Assembly (NCBI RefSeq): GCF_008085905.1
Contig: NZ_VSFF01000012.1
Span: forward strand, 62,001-126,000
From: Actinomadura syzygii
GTDB taxonomy: Bacteria > Actinomycetota > Actinomycetes > Streptosporangiales > Streptosporangiaceae
Reading direction: 5' to 3'
DNA length: 64,000 bases
Shown: piece after piece, positions 17,283 through 27,300 of the stretch
How positions within the stretch are numbered: the stretch's first letter is position 1
Layout: every line of letters starts with the position of its first letter
The notes under the pieces: model-generated
Seen by the model: the letters and a program-made list of their open reading frames with translations, nothing else
The model's database searches: none
What the model was told of the DNA's origin: nothing
Position numbers and translations under genes: made by a program

Positions 17283-19019
17283 GTGGGCGATACTGGCGGC
17301 GTGGCCGAGGGACCTGACACCAGCCCGGATCGGGCGCGGCTGATCCTGCCGCAGTTGCAGTTGGACGACCTGCTGATGGAGTTGCAGGCGCGGTTGGAGG
17401 CGGCGCGGTCGACGCGAGACCGTGTACACGCGCTGCTGGAGGCCGTGGTCTCGGTGGGCAGTGAGCTTGATCTGGAGTCGGTGCTGCGGCGGATCACCGA
17501 GGCCGCGATCACGCTGGTCGACGCCCGTTACGGCGCGCTGGGGGTGATCGGGGAGGAGGGGGAGCGGCTGGTCCGGTTCGTCACGGTCGGTGTCGGTGAG
17601 GCCGAGATCGAGGCGATCGGGCACTGGCCGGAGGGCCACGGCATCCTCGGGCTGCTGATCCGCGAGCCGCACCCGTTGCGGTTGCCTGATCTGGGGGGTC
17701 ATCCGGCGTCCAGTGGTTTCCCGGCGAATCATCCGCCGATGCGGTCGTTTCTGGGTGTTCCGATTCGGGTGCGGGATGAGGTGTTCGGCAATCTGTATTT
17801 GACGGAGAAGGCGGGTGGTGGGGAGTTCGATCAGGAGGACGAGGTCGTGGTGACGGCGCTGGCGACGGCGGCGGGGGTGGCGATCGAGAACGCGCGGTTG
17901 TATGAGGAGACGCGGCGTCGGGAGCGGTGGCTTGAGGCGTCGGGGGAGATCTCGACGGCGTTGTTGTCGGGGACTGATCCGTATGAGGTGACCGCGCTGG
18001 TCGCGCAGCGCGCCCGGGAGATAGCCGACGCCGATTTGGCGGCGGTGGCGCTGGTCGAGGAGGGCGCCGGACATTTCACGGTGGCGGCCGCGCACGGCTC
18101 GGGCGCCGAGGGGCTTGAGGGACTGCGGGTGCCGCTGGACCATTCCGTCGCCGGGCCCGTGTTCGCCGAGGGCGCCGCGCTACGGCTGGCCGACGGGAGC
18201 AAGGCGGCGCAGGAGGCGGGCGTCCCGGTGCACGTGCCGATCGGTCCGCTGCTGGTGGTGCCGCTCGGGTTGGGTGCTTCGGCGCGCGGCGTCCTGTCGG
18301 TGATCAACGCGCCCGGTGGTGCGGTGTTCTCGGCGGGGACGCAGCGGTTGCTGGAGGCGTTCGCCGGGCAGGCGGCGGTCGCGCTGGAGTTGGCCGGGCG
18401 GCGGCGGGACGCCGAGCGGTTGACGTTGCTGGAGGATCGTGACCGGATTGCCCGGGATTTGCATGACACGGTGATCCAGCGGTTGTTCGCGACCGCGATG
18501 GGGCTGATGGCGGCCATCAAGATCACACAGAAGCGGGATGTGGCGGTCCGGGTGCAGCGCGCCGTGGACGACCTGGACGACACCATCCGGCAGATCCGCT
18601 CGACGATCTTCGCGTTGCAGGGCCCGGAGGTGGAGGAGTCGCTGCGCAGCCGCCTGCACGCGCTGGTGGACGCCGCGACCGAGCAGCTCGGGTTCGCCCC
18701 CTCGGTCCGGTTGGACGGGCTGCTCGACACCGCCGTCGACGACGAGACCGGCGACCACCTGCTCGCCGTGGTCCAGGAGGCCCTCTCCAACGTCGCCCGG
18801 CACGCGCGCGCGACCGAGGCGGCTGTGAAGATCGACGTCGGTGACGACGTCACGGTTCTGGTCGAGGACGACGGCGTCGGCATCCCTGAGGGCGGCCGTC
18901 GCAGCGGGCTTCGCAACATCGACGAGCGGGCCAGAGCATTGGGCGGTTCATGCACCGCCAAACCACGGCCCGGCGGCGGGACGGTGCTGTCCTGGTGCGT
19001 CCCGCTCAAGGAGGCGTGA
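17283..19019 (+). CDS. DosS/DevS-like GAF sensor histidine kinase
   Basis: A 578-aa cytoplasmic kinase. GAF-A spans ~60-205, GAF-B ~225-380, and the HisKA_3/GHKL core ~395-578. The phosphoacceptor is in DRDRIARDLHDTVIQRLFA; the ATPase has VQEALSNVARHA and VEDDGVGIPEGG. In GAF-A, H150 (ANHPPM) and Y172 (GNLYLT) are 22 residues apart, the spacing of heme-ligand His149 and distal Tyr171 in Mycobacterium tuberculosis DosS. A heme gas/redox sensor is therefore likely. GTG 17283 and GTG 17301 are both possible starts. No DosR-like regulator gene is in the window, so the partner is elsewhere. Confidence 0.92.
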   Translation: MGDTGGVAEGPDTSPDRARLILPQLQLDDLLMELQARLEAARSTRDRVHALLEAVVSVGSELDLESVLRRITEAAITLVDARYGALGVIGEEGERLVRFVTVGVGEAEIEAIGHWPEGHGILGLLIREPHPLRLPDLGGHPASSGFPANHPPMRSFLGVPIRVRDEVFGNLYLTEKAGGGEFDQEDEVVVTALATAAGVAIENARLYEETRRRERWLEASGEISTALLSGTDPYEVTALVAQRAREIADADLAAVALVEEGAGHFTVAAAHGSGAEGLEGLRVPLDHSVAGPVFAEGAALRLADGSKAAQEAGVPVHVPIGPLLVVPLGLGASARGVLSVINAPGGAVFSAGTQRLLEAFAGQAAVALELAGRRRDAERLTLLEDRDRIARDLHDTVIQRLFATAMGLMAAIKITQKRDVAVRVQRAVDDLDDTIRQIRSTIFALQGPEVEESLRSRLHALVDAATEQLGFAPSVRLDGLLDTAVDDETGDHLLAVVQEALSNVARHARATEAAVKIDVGDDVTVLVEDDGVGIPEGGRRSGLRNIDERARALGGSCTAKPRPGGGTVLSWCVPLKEA

Positions 19020-19090
19020 CCGGGGGCACCCACCTACAGGAAACGCGGCGATCGACGAGGTCAGGGACGCCTGACCCGGGTGGCGCGGTT

Positions 19091-19543
19091 TCAGGCGGAG
19101 TCGTCTGTGGGGTCGACGTGTTCGACGGTGACTCCGCCCGGGTGCAACGGGATCCGGCGGCCGGAGACGCTGTGGGGACTCAGTCGTACGAAGGAAGCGT
19201 CGGGCCAGTGGATCCAGGGGGTGAGGGGCAGCGTCCGGAGTCGTTCCAGCTCGCCGGGGTCGGTGACGATCTCGGGGCGGCCGGTGATGAGGACGCTCCA
19301 CGCGGTTCGGAGCGCGGGTTCGAGGTCGTCGGCTTCGAAGGTGAGCGGACGCCCCGCGCGGACGGCGTCGAACTTGGATCCGGGTGCGGTCATGAAGACG
19401 GGCGTCTCCCCGTCCATGACGAAGTTGACCGGCAGGACGTCGACTATCCCGCCGTCCCCGGCCCAGGCGATGCGGCCGACCTGGACGCGGCGGAGCAGGT
19501 CCAGGCAGGTGGCTCGGTCGAGTGTTTCCAGGTCGGTGCTCAT
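19091..19543 (-). CDS. Pyridoxamine 5'-phosphate oxidase-fold protein
   Basis: A 150-aa split-barrel flavin/F420-binding-type protein. It starts MSTDLETLDRATCLDLLRR, then VGRIAWAGDGGIVDVLPVNF, PVFMTAPGSKFDAVR and RTAWSVLITGRPEIV, the usual order of the PPOX family seen in DosR regulons (such as Rv2004c-neighbour and Rv3131-type clusters). The cofactor and substrate are unknown. ATG 19543 has GAGG six bases upstream; a longer open frame to 19747 has no ribosome site. A degenerate DosR-like box lies 43 bp upstream. Confidence 0.88.
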   Translation of the reverse strand: MSTDLETLDRATCLDLLRRVQVGRIAWAGDGGIVDVLPVNFVMDGETPVFMTAPGSKFDAVRAGRPLTFEADDLEPALRTAWSVLITGRPEIVTDPGELERLRTLPLTPWIHWPDASFVRLSPHSVSGRRIPLHPGGVTVEHVDPTDDSA

Positions 19544-19585
19544 GTGGCCTCGATTCGCGTGCCCGTGGCGACGGACGGGAGCGCC

Positions 19586-19599
19586 GGGACGTCGGTACC
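19586..19599. promoter_or_regulatory. Degenerate DosR/DevR-like box
   Basis: GGGACGTCGGTACC matches GGGAC-N4-GTCCC with mismatches in the right half. It lies 43 bp upstream of the PPOX-fold gene. Confidence 0.4.
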
Positions 19600-19775
19600 C
19601 CATGGTCACGCATGACGGCGGTGACGTCGGGGAGGAGCAGCAGCGTGTCAGCCGTGTCGCGAGCGGCGCGGCCCGCCAGGTCCTTACGACCCGGCGCCAC
19701 GCGGTCCCGTCCCGGCGCAGCGCCCAGCCGTGCTCCGCCCGCATCACTCGGCGGACCGAGGTCCGTACAGTCCGG

Positions 19776-20636
19776 TCATTCGTAGGGGCGGACGACGGCG
19801 ACCGGGCAGTGCGCGTGGTGGATCACGCCGTGGCTCACCGAGCCGAGCGGGAGGGAGCGTCCGCGCGAGCCCACGACGAGCAGGGCGGCGTTGGTTGAGG
19901 CCATGGCCAGCGCCTCGGTCGGGTGCCCGGCGACCACGCCCTTGACGACCTTGACGTCGGGGTAGCGCTCCCGCCAAGGGGCGAGGGTCGTGGCCAGGTG
20001 GCCGCGGAGCGAGTCGGCGAGGATCGGCCACTCCACTCGCGCCTCGATCGCGAGCGTGGGCAGACGGCAGGCGTGCACCGCTCGCAACGGCGCGCCCCGG
20101 ACGGCGGCCGCGGCGAACGCGTGGTCGAGCGCTGGTGCCGGGTCTTCGACCAGGTCCAGCCCGACCACGACCTCCTCGGTCGTGGGGTCGTCACCCTCGG
20201 GCCGGTCGCGGATCACGATGACGGGGCCGGGGTAGTGGCCGGCCAGGCGCAGGCTCGTGGAGCCGAGCAGCAGTCCGGTGAAGCCGCCTCGGCCGCGATG
20301 CCCGACGACGACGGCGGTGGCTTCGTCGGCGTACTGGCGCAGCCCGGCCGCGACGGTGCGGTCATGGACGAGCATGGTCTCGACCGCCAGAGCCGGGCGG
20401 CGGTGCAGGGCCAGGGCGCGGGCCTCTTCCAAGATCTGGTTGCCGGACTTCACGAGGGCTTCGGAGATGCCGTCGGTGGTGTGCCCCGGCCCGTCCAGAG
20501 TGGCCGTCTCCACCACGTGCAGGATGCGCAAGGTCGTGGCGGTGCGCGCGGCCTCGTCCGCGGCCCAGCCGATGGCGTGATCAGAGGACGCCGAGCCGTC
20601 GGCTCCGGCCAGGATCGTCGTTCGTTGCGTGGACAT
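19776..20636 (-). CDS. Tandem universal stress protein
   Basis: A 286-aa protein of two USP domains. Domain 1 is at ~1-145 (TTILAGADGSASSDHAIGWA; ATP loop GHRGRGGFTGLLLGSTS). Domain 2 is at ~155-286 (EEVVVGLDLVEDPAPALDHA; loop GSRGRSLPLGSVSHG). Both loops fit the G-2x-G-9x-G-S/T nucleotide-binding pattern, so ATP binding is likely. Tandem USPs are hallmark members of DosR dormancy regulons. A near-perfect DosR-like box sits about 126 bp upstream. Confidence 0.95.
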   Translation of the reverse strand: MSTQRTTILAGADGSASSDHAIGWAADEAARTATTLRILHVVETATLDGPGHTTDGISEALVKSGNQILEEARALALHRRPALAVETMLVHDRTVAAGLRQYADEATAVVVGHRGRGGFTGLLLGSTSLRLAGHYPGPVIVIRDRPEGDDPTTEEVVVGLDLVEDPAPALDHAFAAAAVRGAPLRAVHACRLPTLAIEARVEWPILADSLRGHLATTLAPWRERYPDVKVVKGVVAGHPTEALAMASTNAALLVVGSRGRSLPLGSVSHGVIHHAHCPVAVVRPYE

Positions 20637-20712
20637 GTCCCTCTCCTCAGGTCAGTGCGGTCACCGGGGTGTCAGCGGCGGCAGCAACTCGTGCGCGGCG
20701 CGCCCGCCCGTT

Positions 20713-20741
20713 GCGGACGCTCTGCCGATCTCAGCGTCCGC
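20713..20741. repeat. 9-bp inverted repeat upstream of the USP gene
   Basis: GCGGACGCT (20713-20721) and AGCGTCCGC (20733-20741) are perfect arms 11 bp apart, in the same promoter gap as the DosR-like box. The role is unknown. Confidence 0.4.
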
Positions 20742-20761
20742 CGCGCGTCCGCCCGTCCGTA

Positions 20762-20775
20762 GGGACCTTCGTCCC
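20762..20775. promoter_or_regulatory. DosR/DevR-like box
   Basis: GGGACCTTCGTCCC is a full match to GGGAC-N4-GTCCC. It lies in the gap upstream of the universal stress protein gene. Confidence 0.7.
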
Positions 20776-20796
20776 GGCGCGGGCGGCGTCCGTCCC

Positions 20797-21180
20797 TCAT
20801 CCGAGCCGTCGGTGTTCTCCCTTGCCGGACGCCCGGGTGTGCCGCGGCGTCCTGCGGAAGGCGTCCCGGCGCTGAACCGAACTCTCCACGCGGGCGCGCA
20901 GCCGGGTACCGGCCAGGCCGATGGCCTCCTGCATCGATGCCGCCGCGGCGTGGGCGTTGACCGGCAGCCCGTTGAGATCGACGCGGAGCGAGACCAGATT
21001 GGGCCGGGGCACGGCGGGATCGTGGTGCACGCTCAGCGTCACACTGACGTGCAGGACCGGGCGCGGTGCGTGCGCCAGCACCCGGGTGACGATCTCGTGG
21101 GCGCGTCGCACGTCGTCCTCAGCGACGTCCGTGGTGGTCGTGACCTGGATGTCGAACTGCTCCGGAACTGTGCCAGGCAT
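20797..21180 (-). CDS. HPF/RaiA-like ribosome-associated protein
   Basis: A 127-aa basic protein. The central part (RPVLHVSVTLSVHHDPAVP, then PNLVSLRVDLNGLPVNAHA and ASMQEAIGLAGTRLRARVE) follows the strand-helix pattern of S30AE/HPF domains, and the C-terminus is Arg-rich. Related short proteins in actinobacterial dormancy regulons are proposed to bind resting ribosomes. That role here is an inference from fold and neighbours. ATG 21180 follows AGAAGGAGG. Three DosR-like boxes lie in its divergent promoter. Confidence 0.75.
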   Translation of the reverse strand: MPGTVPEQFDIQVTTTTDVAEDDVRRAHEIVTRVLAHAPRPVLHVSVTLSVHHDPAVPRPNLVSLRVDLNGLPVNAHAAAASMQEAIGLAGTRLRARVESSVQRRDAFRRTPRHTRASGKGEHRRLG

Positions 21181-21212
21181 TGGGAGCCTCCTTCTGCGCG
21201 TGGACCGATGAC

Positions 21213-21246
21213 ATGAGCATTGGCCGTTGAAATGAGCATTGGCCGT
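21213..21246. repeat. Direct repeat of a 15-mer upstream of the HPF-like gene
   Basis: ATGAGCATTGGCCGT occurs at 21213-21227 and again at 21232-21246, a 19-bp period, 33-66 bp upstream of the HPF-like start. It could be a tandem regulator site or a recent duplication in the promoter. Confidence 0.55.
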
Positions 21247-21264
21247 GCGCGGTGGTTCGCCCTA

Positions 21265-21368
21265 GGGACCTTGGCCCCCGGCGGCCTGGCCATTGGCCCC
21301 GGCGCCGCCAGCCGCGGCACGTACGAAGGTGTGGGACCAAGGTCCCTGCGGCCGGTGACCTTGGGACG
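21265..21368. promoter_or_regulatory. Cluster of three DosR/DevR-like boxes
   Basis: GGGACCTTGGCCCC (21265-21278) and GGGACCAAGGTCCC (21333-21346) are strong matches. GTGACCTTGGGACG (21355-21368) is weak but begins exactly 22 bp after the second. They sit between the divergent HPF-like and acyl-CoA synthetase genes. Confidence 0.65.
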
Positions 21369-21404
21369 CTGATCTGCGGGTCCGTCTCGTCGGACCCTGG
21401 AGGC

Positions 21405-24050
21405 ATGACAGAGAGCCTCTCGGGCGCGCGGGCGTTCGCCCTGCTGACCGATGGAACGCAGGTGGAGATCAGGCGGCTGGACGCGACGGACCGCGACGCG
21501 GTGTGCGAGCTGCACGGCGGCTTGAGCGAGGAGAGTCTCTACCTGCGGTTCTTCGGCCTGAACCGGGGCATGGCGAGCGCGGTGGCCGGACGGGTCTGCC
21601 GCCCGGACGGCGACGATCACGCCGCGTTGGGCGCGTGGCTGGACGGGGACCTGGTCGGCGTGGCGGAGTACGAGCCGACCGACGTACCGGGGGAGGCGGA
21701 GGTCGCGATGGCCGTGGCCGACCGGATGCACCACCGGGGCGTCGGGACGTTGCTGCTGGAGCATCTGGGGTCGCTGGCCCGCGCCAACGGGTTCCGGGCG
21801 TTCCGAGCCGACACGCTGGCCGAGAACACCGCGATGCTGCGGGTCTTCGCCGACGCCGGGATGCCCGCCCGCCGCCGCGTCTCCGGCGGCGTCGTCGACC
21901 TGACGCTGCCGCTCGCAGTCGACGAGCGGTACCTGGACGCGGTGGCCGAGCGGGAACGCCGCGCGGACGTGGCCAGCCTGGAGCCGTTGCTGCGCCCGCG
22001 GACGGTCGTGGTCGTCGGCGCGTCCCGCAACACCGGGACGGTCGGCGCCGAGGTCCTGCGCAACATCGTCGCCGGTGGCTTCAAGGGGAGCGTCCACGCG
22101 GTGAACCCGCACTGCGCGGGGCCCGACGACCTGCACGGTGTCCCGTGCGTGGCGTCCCTCGCCGACCTCCCCGAACCGCCGGACCTGGCGGTCGTCACCG
22201 TGCCCGCGGAGTCGGTGCCGGGCGTTGCCGCCGCGTGCGGGCGGTTCGGCACGTCCGCCCTGGTGGTGCTCAGCTCCGGGCTGTCCGCCGCGCAGGGACG
22301 CGACCTGCTGGCGGTGTGCCGCGAGCACGGCATGCGGCTGGTCGGGCCCAACTGCCTGGGAATCGCCAACACCGCCATCGGGCTGGACGCGACGTTCGGG
22401 GCCCGTCATCCCGTCCCCGGGCAGGCGGGCGTGGCGGTGCAGTCGGGCGGCGTCGGGATCGCGCTGTTGGAGCAGTTGTCACGCTTGGGCATAGGCGTCT
22501 CCTCGTTCGCTTCGGTCGGTGACAAGTACGACGTCAGCGCCAACGACCTCCTCATGTGGTGGGAGTCGGACGAGACGACCCGGCTGGGAATCCTGCACGT
22601 GGAGTCGTTCGGCAACCCGCGCAAGTTCGCCCGCACCGCGCGCCGGGTCGCCGAGCGGATGCCGCTGCTGACCGTCCTGGCGGGACGCTCGGCGCCCGGG
22701 ACCCGGGCGGCCGCGTCGCACACCGCCGCGGCCGCGACCCCGGAGCTCACCCGCCGGGCGCTGTTCGAGCAGGCCGGGATCGTGGCGACCGACGACCTGG
22801 GCGAACTGGTGGACGCCGCCGCGCTGCTCGCGACCCAGCCGCTGCCGGACGGGCGGCGGGTGGCGGTGGTGTCCAACGCGGGCGGGGCCGGGGTGCTCGC
22901 CGCCGACGCCTGCGCCGACACCGGACTGACCGTTCCCATCCTGGGAGCGGACACGCAGCGGCGCCTGGCGGCGCTGCTTCCCGCCTGCGCGGCGGTCGCG
23001 AACCCCGTCGACACCACCGCGGCGGTATCGGCCGGGGCGTTCCGCCGCGTGCTCGATGCGGTCGCCGCAGACGAATCGGTCGACCTCGTGCTGGCGCTCT
23101 TGGCGCCCACGGCTCTCGGTGACCTGCGAGGGGCGCTCGGCGGGGACGGAAAGCCGATGGCCGCCGTCGTCCTCGGGCAGCCGGAGACCGTCCTGATCAA
23201 CGATGACGGTGTTCCGTGCTACGCCTACCCGGAGAACGCGGTCCGCGCGTTCGCCCACGCCTGGTCCCACGCCCGGCGGCGGGGCGTCCCGTCCGATACG
23301 CCGCCCGCCATGCCGGACCTGCGGCCGGAGGAGGCTGCGGCCATCACCGCCCGCTTCCTGACCGGATCCCCGGACGGCGGATGGTTGCCGCCCACCGACA
23401 CCTTCCGGCTCCTGGAGTCCTATGGCCTGCCGCTGGCCCCTTGGCGATGGGCGCGGTTCGAGGACGAAGCAGCGGCGGCGGCCCGCGAACTCGGCGGCCG
23501 GGTCGCGTTGAAAGCGCACGTCCCCGGCATCGTGCACAAGACCGCGGCGGGCGCCCTGCAACTGGACCTGCACGGGGACGGCGACGTCCGCAATGCCTTC
23601 CGCCAGTTCGCCGCCCGGTTCGGTGACGATCTGGAGGGCGTGGTCGTCCAGGCCATGGCGGCAGACGGCGTCGAGGTGCTGTGCGGCGCCGTCCAGGAGG
23701 AGGTGTTCGGCGCCGTGGTCATCTTCGGCGCCGGAGGCATCGACACCGACGCGCTGTCCGACCGCGCCGCCCGGCTGGCCCCGCTCACCGAGCAGGAGGC
23801 CGACGACCTGATCCGCGAACCGCGCCTGTCCACTCTGCTGCTGGGGCATCGAGCCCGTCCGCCCGGCGACCTCGCGGCACTGCGCGACACACTGCTCCGC
23901 CTCTCCAGACTGGTGGCCGACCACCCCGAGATAGCCGAACTCGACCTCAACCCCGCCATAGTCCGCCCGGACGGAGTAGTGACCGTCGACGCCCGCATCC
24001 GCCTAGCGCCACGCCGAACATGGGACCCCCACCTCCGCCGCCTGCGCTGA
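21405..24050 (+). CDS. GNAT acetyltransferase fused to ADP-forming acyl-CoA synthetase
   Basis: An 881-aa fusion. Residues ~1-170 are a GNAT domain with an acetyl-CoA loop (RMHHRGVGTLLLEHL). Residues ~190-640 are the CoA-binding and succinyl-CoA-ligase-like domains (VVVVGASRNTGTVGAEVL, VGPNCLGIAN, VQSGGVGIALLEQL; predicted phospho-His in AASHTAAAA). Residues ~660-881 are an ATP-grasp domain (LKAHVPGIVHKTAAGALQLDL, AELDLNPAIV). It would make acyl-CoA with ATP, or ATP from acyl-CoA. Comparable Pat-type fusions acetylate synthetases. ATG 21405 has CTGGAGG four bases upstream. It probably complements the phosphoketolase/acetate route. Confidence 0.92.
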   Translation: MTESLSGARAFALLTDGTQVEIRRLDATDRDAVCELHGGLSEESLYLRFFGLNRGMASAVAGRVCRPDGDDHAALGAWLDGDLVGVAEYEPTDVPGEAEVAMAVADRMHHRGVGTLLLEHLGSLARANGFRAFRADTLAENTAMLRVFADAGMPARRRVSGGVVDLTLPLAVDERYLDAVAERERRADVASLEPLLRPRTVVVVGASRNTGTVGAEVLRNIVAGGFKGSVHAVNPHCAGPDDLHGVPCVASLADLPEPPDLAVVTVPAESVPGVAAACGRFGTSALVVLSSGLSAAQGRDLLAVCREHGMRLVGPNCLGIANTAIGLDATFGARHPVPGQAGVAVQSGGVGIALLEQLSRLGIGVSSFASVGDKYDVSANDLLMWWESDETTRLGILHVESFGNPRKFARTARRVAERMPLLTVLAGRSAPGTRAAASHTAAAATPELTRRALFEQAGIVATDDLGELVDAAALLATQPLPDGRRVAVVSNAGGAGVLAADACADTGLTVPILGADTQRRLAALLPACAAVANPVDTTAAVSAGAFRRVLDAVAADESVDLVLALLAPTALGDLRGALGGDGKPMAAVVLGQPETVLINDDGVPCYAYPENAVRAFAHAWSHARRRGVPSDTPPAMPDLRPEEAAAITARFLTGSPDGGWLPPTDTFRLLESYGLPLAPWRWARFEDEAAAAARELGGRVALKAHVPGIVHKTAAGALQLDLHGDGDVRNAFRQFAARFGDDLEGVVVQAMAADGVEVLCGAVQEEVFGAVVIFGAGGIDTDALSDRAARLAPLTEQEADDLIREPRLSTLLLGHRARPPGDLAALRDTLLRLSRLVADHPEIAELDLNPAIVRPDGVVTVDARIRLAPRRTWDPHLRRLR

Positions 24051-24359
24051 TCTCTGTGCGGACGCTTGCTTATCTGATTATTCCGTTGGACGGGTCTGAC
24101 GCCGTTCTGATGGACGGTGGTAGCGCTGGCTGTACCGGGCGGTTCTCGTAGGCGGGATTGAGCGCCGGAGCCTGTGACGGCAAATTGCTTAGTACCGGCA
24201 TGCCTGGTGAGGGATCGCCCGCCGCGAACGGCTCGCCGCATGGGGGCGCGTTTCCCGAAAAGGACGGTGAGGAACTCGTATGCCGCGCCGCAGGCACGAA
24301 GGTATTTGTCAAGTTCACGTCACCTTCCGAACGGAATTGGAACCACGAATGGGCACATC
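24051..24359. other. Intergenic region
   Basis: About 309 bases. No supported gene. Relatively AT-rich patches (24065-24085, 24297-24345) probably include the promoter of the following secreted protease-esterase gene. Confidence 0.4.
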
Positions 24360-27300
24360 ATGATGAGACGGGTCTCCCCCGAGAGACCGTGGTCGCGCGG
24401 CCTGGCCATAGCGCTGATCGCGGTGCTGGCCGTTCTCGGCGCCCCTGCCGCGCCCTCCGCACGGGCCATCATCAACGGTGAAGTGGCCTTAGGCAGCTGG
24501 GGGCAGGTCGAGGTGCTGCTGGATGGAAGCTACAGATGCACCGGATCGCTCATCGCGCCGAACTGGGTCCTCACGGCAGCGCACTGCGTGCCCAGCGCAG
24601 GGCGCATGACGGTTCGGGTCGGCGGCAGAATCCGCGGCCTCGGAGAGACCTTCGAGGTGAGGCGCAACGTGCCGCATCCCAACACCGATGTCACCCTGCT
24701 TGAGCTCAACGGTGAAGTGGAGAATTTCAACCGGATCATCGAGTACGACGACACCCGCAGGCCGCCGGTCTTTCAGCAAGTCGACATCCACGGCTTCGGA
24801 CCGACCGAGCCAGGTGGTCCGCCGGCGTTGGAGCTCAGAAGCGCCAGGCTCGAAGTGGAGCTGAACCGCGCTGTGCCGCCCATGCGGGATTGGGGCCCCG
24901 ACGGGGCGTTGCTGCAAATGCAACCGTTCCGTGGCAGCCCCATCCAAGGTGACTCCGGCGCCGGTGTGATCCGTGACGGCAGGCTCCAAGGGGTTTACGT
25001 CGGCCTCCATGGCCCGCAGCAGTACGCGGTGGCCCTGCAGGCCATCCAGGGATGGATCTACCAGCAAACGAGGCGGCGGCCGGCGGGCGCCGCCGAGCGG
25101 ATCGAAGATCTGGCGGTCATGCCCATGGGTGACGGCCGCGCCCAAGGCTACGGAAGCTCGCACGGATCCGGCTTCCGGGACGAACTGCGCCGCAGGGCGA
25201 TCAGCGAGGTCCACAGCCTGGACTTCGTCGGCTCGCAGCGGTCCGGGCAGACGCCCGACCCCGACCACGAGGGCTATCCCGGCGCGACGATCGGCGAGAT
25301 CGCGCGCCGGGCCGACACCGCGGTCGGGCAGTACAAGCCCAACGTCGTCCTGCTCAACGCCGGGACCACCGAAATGGAACGCGGCGTCGCCGGCGCCGCT
25401 GCCGAGATGGGGACGTTGATCGACCAGGTTCTCGAGGACGCCCCCAAGGCCGCGGTGCTGGTGTCCACGCTGGCGCCCGTGCGGGACGAGACCGTCCAAT
25501 CCAGGATCGCCGCCTTCAACAAGGAGATCCCGGGCGTCGTCGCGCAGCGGGCGAGAGCCGGCAAGCACGTCGCCGTGGTCGACATGGGCGAGGTCACGAC
25601 CGACGATCTGGCCGACGACGGCCTGAATCCCAATGACCGCGGGTACACCAAGATGGCCGAGGCGTTCGACGCCGCCATCGCAACGGCATCGGTCGAGAAC
25701 TGGATCGTCGGCCCCGGTGACGAGCAGCGGTACGCCTACCGCGCCATGCCGCTCGGGTCATCGACCACCTATGGCGAGAAGAGCTCGGACGGAAACGGCT
25801 ACCGGGACGTCCTCGACCAGGGATTGCAAGGGATAGCCGAACGCAACGGCGGGGAGACCGGCGAGGGCGGCGCCAAGGTCAAGCTCATGAACGACACCGA
25901 CGACACCCCCCAGGTGGACATGGTGGGCTCGGTCCGGGTCGGCCGGATGGCGGACCGGGACAACGAAGGCTGGCCGGGACGCAGGATCCATGAGATCGCC
26001 GACAAGGCCACTTGTTCCGTCAAGCTCTACAAACCCAACGTCATCACGCTCATCGCGGGCGGCAACGACGTCAACCAGAACTACCAGATGGACGGCGCGA
26101 TCGGACGGCTGGAATCGCTGATCAGGCAGATCAGCAAGGACGCCGAGAGCACCCTCGTGCTCGTGGCCGGGGTGCAGCCCTACACCGACCCGGCCTGGGA
26201 CGCGCGGGGCAAGACCTTCAACGCCCAGATCCCCGGCCTGGTGGAGCGGCTCGGGGACGAGGGCGTGAACGTGATGTACGTCGACCACGGGCTGCAGCTC
26301 TCCGACATCGGCCCGGACGGCAACCATCCCACCGACCAGGGATACGACAAGATCGGCGCGGCGTTCGTGAAGGCGGCCAACGAGGCGAACGCGCAGGGAC
26401 GGATCCTCGATCCCGTCTACCAGGACTCCGGAGAGGTGTCCGACGCCTGCGGCATTACCGACGGCGGCACGGGCACCGACGACAAGAGCTCCAAACTGGG
26501 CACGCACTGGGATGACCGCGGAGTCATCCAGGCCAAGCAGTTCCCCTCCACCGACCGGTTCTGGATGGTCGACATCAACCAGGACCGCAAGGCCGAGTTC
26601 GTCACGGTGGACAAGAACCAGAACTTCCGGTTCTGGTGGAACGGCGGCCCGTCCGGCAATGCCTGGGTCCCGTTCGTCGAAGGCCAGAACTCCTACAAGC
26701 CCCGGGCCGGGGCGGTCGGCAATCAACTGCGGTTCGGTGACGTCGACGGGGACGGCTTCCCCGACTGCATGGTCGTCGACCTGAAGGGCACCATCGACCT
26801 GCACACCTGGAAGGCCGGCAACCCGGCCGGCTCACGCATGTGCATGGAGCCCCGCGACAACACCCACGTCTATTCCAACGGCTCCGCGGGAGAGCGGCTG
26901 AACATCGACCCGTCCACCAAGATCCGGTTCGCCGACGTCACCGGCGGGGGCCGCGACGACTACCTGCTGATCAAACCGGACGGCGCAACGACCGCCTGGT
27001 ACAACCGGGGCTTCGCCACCGAACGGCAACTGACCTACCTGGACTGGACGCCGCCGCAGCAGATCAGCGGCGCCCTGCAGAACCCCAGGGAGATCAGGTA
27101 CGCCGACATCAACGGCGACAAGCGCGCCGACCGGATCCTCATCACGCTCAAGGGCGGCGCCAGGGCCTGGATCAACGAGGGGCCCCGGGGCTCGGGCGGA
27201 ACCTACCGCGACATCGGCAAGATCGCAGAGGACGGCGACCTTCCGCCCAAGGACATCCAGTTCGCCGACCTCGACGGAGACGGCAAAGCCGACTTCCTGC

